NCBI GenBank assembly: GCA_001584585.1
Contig: LSYV01000003.1
Location: forward strand, 796,865 to 860,864
Source: Gonium pectorale
Taxonomy: Eukaryota; Chlorophyta; Chlorophyceae; Chlamydomonadales; Volvocaceae
Reading direction: 5' to 3'
Length of the DNA: 64,000 nucleotides
The position numbers were made by a program, and so were the translations under genes. Position 1 is the first letter of the stretch; each line of letters opens with the position of its first letter. This document shows positions 57,501 through 64,000 of this stretch, one piece after another. A model generated the notes under the pieces. It was not told where the DNA came from. It saw only the letters and a list, made by a program, of their open reading frames with translations, and made no database searches.

Positions 57501-59792
57501 GCCGCCGACCGCCACTGCGGGTGTGGCGTCTGTGGCCCTCGCGTTTAGCTCGACGGCGTGGGCGACGCTGTCGTACCTGGCCTCCCGACCCCTGGTGCTC
57601 TGGGGCCGTACGACGGCGCTGGCGGGCGGCGGCGGCGTGGGCGACCCGGCGCTCATGCCGCCGCCGCCCGGGCTGGTAACGGCCGCGTCTGCGGCCGAGC
57701 CTCTCCAGGCCGCGCCCCGCGGCGTGGCCGCCTCGCCGGTACCCGCGCAATGCGCACCACCCTCTGCCGGCAGCCAAGGTTCCACCGGGCCTCGGGCGCA
57801 CCAGGCACTTGCCCGGGCCTCCGCGGCCCATGCCGCCCCGCCTAACGTTGGCAGCCACGGCACGGGCGCCAGCAGCGACGCCAGTGGCGAGGGCGGTGGC
57901 GGCGGTGTCCCTGGACCAGGCTCGGGTCTGCTGCCGGCCCACGCCGTGCCTCCCTACCCCGCCCCGTACTCGGATGAGGACGAGGGCGCGGGGGCTGCCG
58001 CCACAGCCGGTGGCGCTGCGGGCCCCTCGGGCGGCGGCAGCGGCCTGGAGCCTCCCACGGTGGACGTGGTGTTCGTGCACGGCATCCGCGGCGGGCCCTT
58101 CATCACGTGGCGCAAGGCGGGAGTCATGACCCGTGGGTCGGCCGCCTCCCACATGGAGCGCTCCGCCTGCTGGCCCTCGGCTATGCTGGCGGAGGACTTC
58201 CCAGGGGCGCGGCTGCTGAGCGTCGAGTACCTGGCGCCCGTGTCAGCGTGGGAGGTGCGCTGGGCGCTGGAAAGCGGGAGCTATCATATCTAGCTTTTGC
58301 ATTGGGCGGGTTTACCTGTTACAGGACCGAGCTCGCAGGCTAGTTGGCTGGAATGCTTGGCTTGCACGGCGGTCGCGTGGCGATTCGGTCCGCTACTGTC
58401 CGCTGCGTTCTCAGTTGGCGTCCCTCTCCTCTCTTCGAGGTTCCCGCCGACCCCATCCACCCGCTACTCCCGTTACCGCCACGCCGCTGTGCTGCCACGC
58501 CTGCAGGTTTTTCCACACGCCCACTCCCTCGCTGCTTCATTCGGACTCGTCGGGCTAGTATCTAGCCAGCCCTACAGGCGCACTCCTCCTTTGATCACTC
58601 CCGCCCCCGCTGCTGCTGCTCCCGGGAATGTGCACAGGGCGAGTCGCTGCCGCTTGAGGACAACGTGAGCCGCGTGATGGGACAGCTGGCGGCCGCCGGT
58701 GTGGGCACGGGCCAGCGGCCTGTGGTGTTCGTGGCGCACTCCATGGGCGGGCTGCTGGTCAAAGAGATGATTGCCCGCAGCATGGACGCGGCGGAGCAAG
58801 GTGGGTGCGAGAGAGAGAGAGCGATCGAGCGTGCCCGCAGAGCGCCGCAGCTCTGGAGACCGTCCCGGATGCCAGCGGCGGTCACCACCGGTACAATGTG
58901 CGCGCTGTGCCTCGCACCTGCGTTCTGCAGCTGAGCTGTCCTGGACAAAAGGACAATGGCGGTCACTTGTTGTGCAGTCTTCAGGTGTTCATGGCGCCCC
59001 TGCTGACGGTGTCCTGCCCGCCCCGCTGCCGGCCCGCAGGCGCCCCGCACGCCTCCCTGGCAGCCTCCGTCCGCGGCATCGTGTTCTACGGCACCCCGCA
59101 CTTTGGCAACAACATGGCGGCCATGGGCTGGAAGCTGCGACACGTGCCGGGGGCGCTGCCGGCGCCGTCGCTGGCACGCCTGACGCCGGGTGAGCCCGCG
59201 ATCCAGCGCGCAAGAATAGTCAAGGGACCGGCGCCTGTCCCGCTTGCCCGGCATGCAGTGCACGCAGGGTATGAAGCGCCGGGGTCTACAACCCCACTTT
59301 GCAGTTGCTTGCCATCATGCTGTTTCCTCCTCTTGAGCATTCCCAATACGCCTCGCTGCGTTGCGGCACCACTAGGGCAGCATCAAGGGTCCGGTTCTTC
59401 TCGCGCGAGCGCCTCCGGTTCCTCCCTGTACCTTCCCCCCCAGCCCCAACACCGCCTCCTCTCCCCCTCGCCCCACCCCCCCTTCCGCCCTCCCAGGCCC
59501 CCACCTGCTGTCCCTCAACCAGCGGCTCAAGCAGCTGCACGACCGGAGCGCGGGCGCGCTGCGGGTGGTCTCGCTGCTGGAGGGGCAGCCCACGCAGCTG
59601 TCGGGGGTCATACCGCGCATCCTGGTGGTGGCGCCCGACTCGGCCTACCCGGGCTTTGGCGCCGCGCTGCCGCTGCCGGACAACGACCACATCGACTGCT
59701 GCAAGCCGGCCGGAAGGGCCGACCCGGTGTACGCGGTGGTGCGGGACGCGCTGCGCCACGCACTGCGGGCGGCGGCGCCGGGCGGCGGTTGA
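51573..59792 (+). CDS. SERAC1: SERAC1-like mitochondrial alpha/beta hydrolase with ARM-like N-terminal region
   Basis: The ATG at 51573 opens an arginine-rich presequence plus hydrophobic helix (RRGVRRWIWAFTALGGAAAG), as expected for a mitochondrial membrane anchor. The donor of that first exon is not fixed. Thirteen further exons close in frame (1,550 codons): 51959-52076, 52282-52596, 52820-52992, 53225-53430, 53772-54276, 54471-54891, 55154-55188, 55392-55532, 55804-56172, 56494-58254, 58638-58800, 59040-59189 and 59497-59792. The N-terminal two thirds are helical and repeat-like (ARM-type) with Ala-rich inserts. The C-terminal hydrolase shows VDVVFVHGIRGGPFITWR, the nucleophile elbow FVAHSMGGLLVKE (Ser), GIVFYGTPHFGNN and, near the end, DNDHIDCCKP with the presumed catalytic His. 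These match SERAC1, a protein of mitochondria-ER contacts needed for phosphatidylglycerol remodelling in animals. At about 1,620 residues it is more than twice the human length (654). Confidence 0.85.
53667..53701. repeat. Direct repeat GCATGTCATGTCGCG, period 20
   Basis: Two exact 15-bp copies in an intron of the SERAC1-like gene, each itself containing a CATGT-CATGT doublet. Confidence 0.8.
55154..55188 (+). other. 35-nt microexon of the SERAC1-like gene
   Basis: The acceptor CCCTGCAG and donor CTGCAG/GTGGGG bound 35 nt encoding LSHTPGSHGLQ. It fits exactly: one base is carried from the previous exon, phase 0 is carried forward, and without it the phases of the neighbours (1 and 0) do not match. 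Confidence 0.7.
57089..57136 (+). repeat. In-frame 24-bp duplication encoding Ala/Pro/Thr
   Basis: GCAGCGGCCGCTGCCCCGGC followed by a near-identical second copy in the large exon of the SERAC1-like gene. It keeps frame, encoding an AAAPATAAATAPVAA-type insert, and is likely a slippage product in a linker. Confidence 0.7.
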
Positions 59793-62700
59793 ATGTGGAG
59801 AGGCGAGTGGCGGTGCGGGGGATGTGGGTCGAGTTTGCAGCATGGGCGGTGCGAAGGCGAGTGGCGGTGCAAGAGGATTGTGGAGCGCAGTTTTGGCTCC
59901 TTGCCGATGGCGGGGAGCACGAGCACAACCACCGGCTTGGCAGGTCAGCCGCGGCGTGGTTTGCGGGCATGCGACCGCGGCGGCGACGGCCTCGGGCGCT
60001 GAGCAATGCAGAGAGCGGTGCGGTGAGAGGCGTATGGCGGTATGGGAGTGCGAGTGCGAGTGGAAGCCGACGGCCGTTCGGGTCCAGCATCTTGCATATG
60101 CCTTCCAGGATGGCAAAGACACGCATTGGTGATGTATATGTGACGTGGTAGGCAGGGCGCAAGGAGTGTAGTGTACGTTGTTGTTCCCGTGCGGTACCTG
60201 TGCGCGTGTCAATGTGTGCGCGTCGCTGCAGCGTCGGAAGAGTTTAAGTTGCCGGAAGAGCTTATTGTGGTTGCAATTCCGAGCATTGTTGCCGCCTTTC
60301 TGCAGACTTGGGAGGTGGGGTCTCAACCTGCCAAGCTGAGGCACGTTGCTTTGTGTGCTGCGCCACCCCCCCCTTGCGTAGTGCTGATTGCCGTGCCTCG
60401 ATTAGGCAGCGACAAGATGCTTGACCGAGCCACGATGGGTGTTGCAACTGTCGGTGGCGGTCGGTATCATGTTGATTCCCATGTGGTGCCGTGTGCAGTA
60501 GCCGTGTCAGCGGCGGAGGATTTTTTTGCGACGGAGGTGACAGCGGGTGCGCGGTGTGTGCCGCTGCTCGCGCTCCTGAAGAGTTGGGCGGAGTATATGT
60601 GTGTTTTCAAGAATGGTGGGGACAACCGAAACACGTGGCCCGATATGCCTGGGCCCGGACATGCCTGGGCCGCTACGGAGAATACTCGGTGTCGCATGTG
60701 ATGTGTGCGCATGCAAGCGCGCCGCCAGGCCGGCATCTGGAGGCAGGCCGGGAAGACCGGGATCGTGGACGAGGAGTGGAAGTTGACGAGCGGAGGTACC
60801 GGATGCTCATCGCTCGGGTGTTAGTTACTAAGGACACAACTACGGACACATAAAGTTCAACCTCGCCCTGGAAGTTTGATCCTTCGTCCTTTCGGGGCTT
60901 CAGCTCAGTGGACTCATCATAACCGACAGCTTACGACATTTCTTTTCCGTACTAGGTACGTGTCCCATGAGAACATCGTTCAGCCGTCAATAGCGTGCAC
61001 TGCAATGTTACATGGCCCTCACTCATCCGTATGTCGGGTGTGAGAACTCCATGACAGCCACCGAGACTACCGCCCTCACAGCAAATGGAAGCGGGGCACT
61101 GCACAGCCAAAACCACTTCGACACGGGGCCGCCAACGGCCAATGCCTCCGCCGTCGTCCCCGCACCCAACGAGAGACGCATCAGGGTCCTGATGCGCCCT
61201 GGGTCCTGGGTCACCTCATATGCCATATGCATGTCCCTTTCCGGTCCAATTGTTTACCTACAAATAGAATTGTGTTCTGATAGGCCTTGACACGGCGCCG
61301 CTGTGGAAATGAAGGCAACAGGACAAGGAGGGGCAGGGGAGGGAAGTCTCCCCTGAGAACGGGCGTACTGGGGTGGGCGACGGACAGCGTGGTTAGTTGG
61401 CTCTTAGGCATTCTTGACCGCCGCGTAACGAGCGCCTCATCATGGAGCTTGCGCGCATCGCTGCCGAATCACAACCAGTACAACCACCATAGGACGCATC
61501 CAAAACCCGAAAGCCTGCACATAGCTAGAGCCCCTAGCACCAGGACGACATCAGATACTAAACACACCTTCCCTGTTTCCGTTTCCTTTTACACGAGATT
61601 CGTATCAATGAAACGAAAGAAATGATGGCGGTTGGGCGGCTCACACCAGCTTGTCGGGCACCCCTGGCTATCGCTATGACAGGTATGACTCCAGAGGCAT
61701 ACCTGCGCAACACATGCCGACCAGCGCCAGCCTGTCGGTGGCCCCATTTCGGTTGCGTACGCGGCGACGCGCCTCTCCCGTGCATCTCACTATGCGACGT
61801 CCGATCGCAGTACCCAGCCACAACAAAGCCAGTGGCCACAGCACGACGCAGCAGCAGCCTGACCAGTCATTGCCCGTGAGCGCCAAGCGGAGCTCAACCG
61901 GTCAGCCCTTCCTAGCCCGCTGGGATGATAGCGCAGCACACGTCGGGTGTGCAGGTGATGTGGTCTATGTGATGCTTCATGTGACAAGCGCATTTTGTAC
62001 ACAGGAGTCGTAGGGGCAATGACGGGCCTTCAATGGGGGCCCTCGACAGCTATATTGCTGCAGGAGCGTAGCTAGACGAACACATGGTGCCCAAGACCAG
62101 AGAGCAACTTGACCGGCCTTCTTCAACATTAGATCGTCACAATGTGCACAACGCACATACATGGCAGCCGTACTGAAAGTAAGTTACTGTGAGTTAGTCG
62201 CGCCGGCACACGTCAGGGGGGCCCTCGGTATGAAGCAGGGCTATCCCACAAGGATACACTTTCAGGGCAAAGACCCTCGGGCCTCGAACATTGCCAAACC
62301 TGCCAGGCGGGACGTTTCATTCCAGAAGCTTACTACATACATAGAATACACAATGGCACATAACGAGGCTTCGACATGTTGTAGGCCATCCGGCCTTGCC
62401 TCGCCAGTATGATCATGCCAGCTAGTGACTTGTGCTGGTTACCGCGGGGCCCTTGCCTGGCACCGCTGTGGCAGACGCCCCTGCAAATCCCTTGCGAAGG
62501 GCGCCATGCTGCGCAGCAGAGGCCGCGATGACAAAAAAAATACAGAAAAGTCCCTTTTCGTCCAAACAGCACATGCAACACATAAACAACGAATAAATGC
62601 CTAATGAGCAAGTAATGACACCCTCTGCAACCCAACTTCGCCGCCCAGTCGGGCGTCCATGCTCACACCACGACCATAGGGTTACAGGCTTCTCGCCCGG

Positions 62701-63311
62701 GTGCAGGGCCCATGTATGTGCAGCCCACGACCGACCCCAGAAACGAACCGACCGGGCACCAACTGTGATCCATTTGTGTAAACACAATAGCCGCGCCGTG
62801 GAGCTGTGGTGCCATCTCTACTCAAGCTGACTTGACATACACCACTCCCACCCGAGCCCCGGGGCTGACTAATCACACTCGAATCCAGAATTGAAAGAAA
62901 TCCAATATGCGATCACACGATGCGAAGCCCCTACAACACCTGCTTGAAGTTGGGTGCGCACGCACCGCACGCCGCTCGCCCGCACGCCCTGCATGTTAGG
63001 CGACTTGCCCAACACAACACACACGTTAGCGCAACGCGGTCATCCTGCCACCAGCGCGCGTCATGCACTTAAATGTAGCGTCTCCGCATCATAAAAAAAC
63101 ACGCGCACCCGTCGAGTCATGCGCTAAATCTAGAGGGTAGAACCACTCCCGCATATCTCTCAATGAAGAGCACAAGTGCATGCATCGGGGTCTTCCCGCT
63201 TGTCAAGCGTCTCGTGGCGCATGCCCAACCGAGCCACACAAATGGCCTGGACACACCATCCCGCCCTCGTCCAGGTAAGGCAGCAGGCTCCCGCGGCATG
63301 TGGCGGGTCCA
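59793..63311. other. Convergent intergenic interval, 3.5 kb
   Basis: This holds the 3' UTR of the SERAC1-like gene and of the right-edge gene. A 16-bp direct repeat (AGGCGAGTGGCGGTGC at 59801-59816 and 59855-59870) follows the stop closely. Further on, ATGCCTGGGCC occurs twice near 60646-60675. Open frames here start at non-ATG codons or are under 100 codons and resemble nothing known. Confidence 0.45.
62682..62686 (-). terminator. Candidate poly(A) signal TGTAA for the right-edge gene
   Basis: TGTAA on the minus strand about 630 nt past the stop at 63312. Confidence 0.35.
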
Positions 63312-64000
63312 TCACGGCCGTAGCGTCAGCGTGCCGCTGATGCAGCCTTCGTGCAGGTAGGGCGCCCAGGCCGAGACCGGAGGGGGGCCACCGGGAATCA
63401 TCGGCTGGTCGCCCTGCAGGGGCATCGCTTTCGGCCACCGCCAAGCGTGGTCCAGCTTCGCCTCCCTCTTGGGTCCTTCGCGAAAGCACACTGCGCGGGT
63501 CGTGCCCGTCCACTTGTAGACGCATATCGACGCGTTCGTGTTGACGAAGCAGGTCAGCTGCTCAGCGCTGCGGTTGCCGATTCGGTACGCAGAGGGCAGC
63601 GCGTTCAACAGAGCCAGCGCGCCCGTCTGCGCCACACGCCTGTCGTACTGCACCTGTACAACCCACTCGAAGCCCGCTGCGGCGATTTGAGTCGGGCGCG
63701 GCGCGCCCGTGTCGAAGGCGGCCGTCCAGCGCATCCGCCCATCCGGGACCAGCCCGGGCTGCATGGGCCCCCGCGCCAGATCCCGCTCGCTGATAGACCA
63801 GTTGTACTGCAAACCCTCCTTCGGAAGGCACTGCCGCCGCGGCTTGGTGCTGTACCATTTTTGCTGGCGCACTGCGGGGAAGAGGCCATCAGCAGCTGCT
63901 CGGTCCTTTTTCCCCAGGCTCGCAATGCGCGCGATGGAGGTGGCCTGCAGCACCTTGATGGGGAACCACCCGCGGCCGGCCTCGTGCTCCAACGCCAGGG
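63312..64000 (-). CDS. Unrecognised protein, C-terminal part, cut by the window edge
   Basis: The minus-strand frame is open from the right edge to the TGA at 63312-63314, about 229 residues. It reads as a folded protein rather than low complexity: GWFPIKVLQATSIARIASLG, QQKWYSTKPRRQCLPKEGLQ, AAAGFEWVVQVQYDRR and NASICVYKWTGTTRAVCF. Several cysteines and N-x-S sites (NRS, NAS) would suit a secreted or lumenal domain, but this is inference. I do not recognise the family. No intron is apparent in the part seen, and the start is outside the window. Confidence 0.6.
   Translation of the reverse strand, partial: LALEHEAGRGWFPIKVLQATSIARIASLGKKDRAAADGLFPAVRQQKWYSTKPRRQCLPKEGLQYNWSISERDLARGPMQPGLVPDGRMRWTAAFDTGAPRPTQIAAAGFEWVVQVQYDRRVAQTGALALLNALPSAYRIGNRSAEQLTCFVNTNASICVYKWTGTTRAVCFREGPKREAKLDHAWRWPKAMPLQGDQPMIPGGPPPVSAWAPYLHEGCISGTLTLRP

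Noticed and set aside
56784..57863. A 359-codon minus-strand open frame
   Set aside because: It is antisense to the large exon of the SERAC1-like gene; the sense frame carries the recognisable protein and fits the neighbouring splice phases.
59286..60344. A 352-codon minus-strand open frame
   Set aside because: It overlaps the last exons of the SERAC1-like gene in antisense, has shadow-like Arg/Pro/Ala composition and shows no motif.
60171..60701. A 176-codon plus-strand open frame downstream of the SERAC1-like gene
   Set aside because: It begins at GTG rather than ATG, resembles no family and lies in a presumed 3' UTR.
61023..61232. A 69-codon minus-strand open frame with hydrophobic stretch
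   Set aside because: Short, no upstream exon or family match; likely chance.

Overview
The window is nuclear DNA from a green alga of the Chlamydomonas/volvocine type. The evidence is GC- and Ala/Pro/Gly/Gln-rich coding sequence, many short GT-AG introns (mostly about 100-600 nt), the pentamer TGTAA (the usual chlorophyte poly(A) signal) downstream of several stops, and algal or plant-like products. There are no operons, CRISPR arrays or prokaryotic features, and I found no tRNA or rRNA gene. One assembly gap of 203 N lies at 41655-41857.

Layout from left to right: an EF-hand-family protein gene (minus, 550-6163, 5' end unresolved); a TPR-like protein gene (minus, 7128-10397); a nucleotide-sugar/triose-phosphate-type transporter (plus, 10932-14165); a Tul1/FLY-type membrane RING ubiquitin ligase (minus, 14946-20183); a YAK1/TAR1 DYRK-family kinase (plus, 21516-29669); an unrecognised protein gene (minus, 32101-34964); an unrecognised 291-residue protein gene (plus, 36027-37520); ribosomal protein eS25 (minus, 39376-39699); a poorly resolved stretch with the gap and a few minus-strand candidate exons (39.7-46.4 kb); a zinc-finger gene with three GATA-like fingers, one broken by a frameshift (minus, 46410-50389); a large SERAC1-like hydrolase gene (plus, 51573-59792); and the 3' part of an unrecognised gene running off the right edge (minus, from 63312).

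From the TPR-like gene to the eS25 gene, and again from the zinc-finger gene to the end, neighbours strictly alternate in strand. This gives head-to-head pairs with shared promoter intervals and tail-to-tail pairs. I joined exons by checking that every splice kept the reading frame. The kinase (12 exons, 1,912 aa), transporter (7 exons, 406 aa), TPR-like gene (5 exons, 709 aa) and exons 2-14 of the SERAC1-like gene (1,550 codons) all close perfectly.

The genes do not form one pathway. Three products have secretory or organelle roles: a Golgi-type sugar transporter, a Golgi/endosome E3 ligase and a mitochondrial-type lipid-remodelling hydrolase. The kinase is the family that includes the Chlamydomonas regulator of nutrient-stress lipid accumulation. 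The most unusual sequence observations are a decayed copy of the transporter's own promoter and start region inside its last intron, the two-nucleotide frame break inside one of three otherwise matching zinc fingers, and a 66-bp near-perfect palindrome plus a 35-bp inverted repeat in the first gene.
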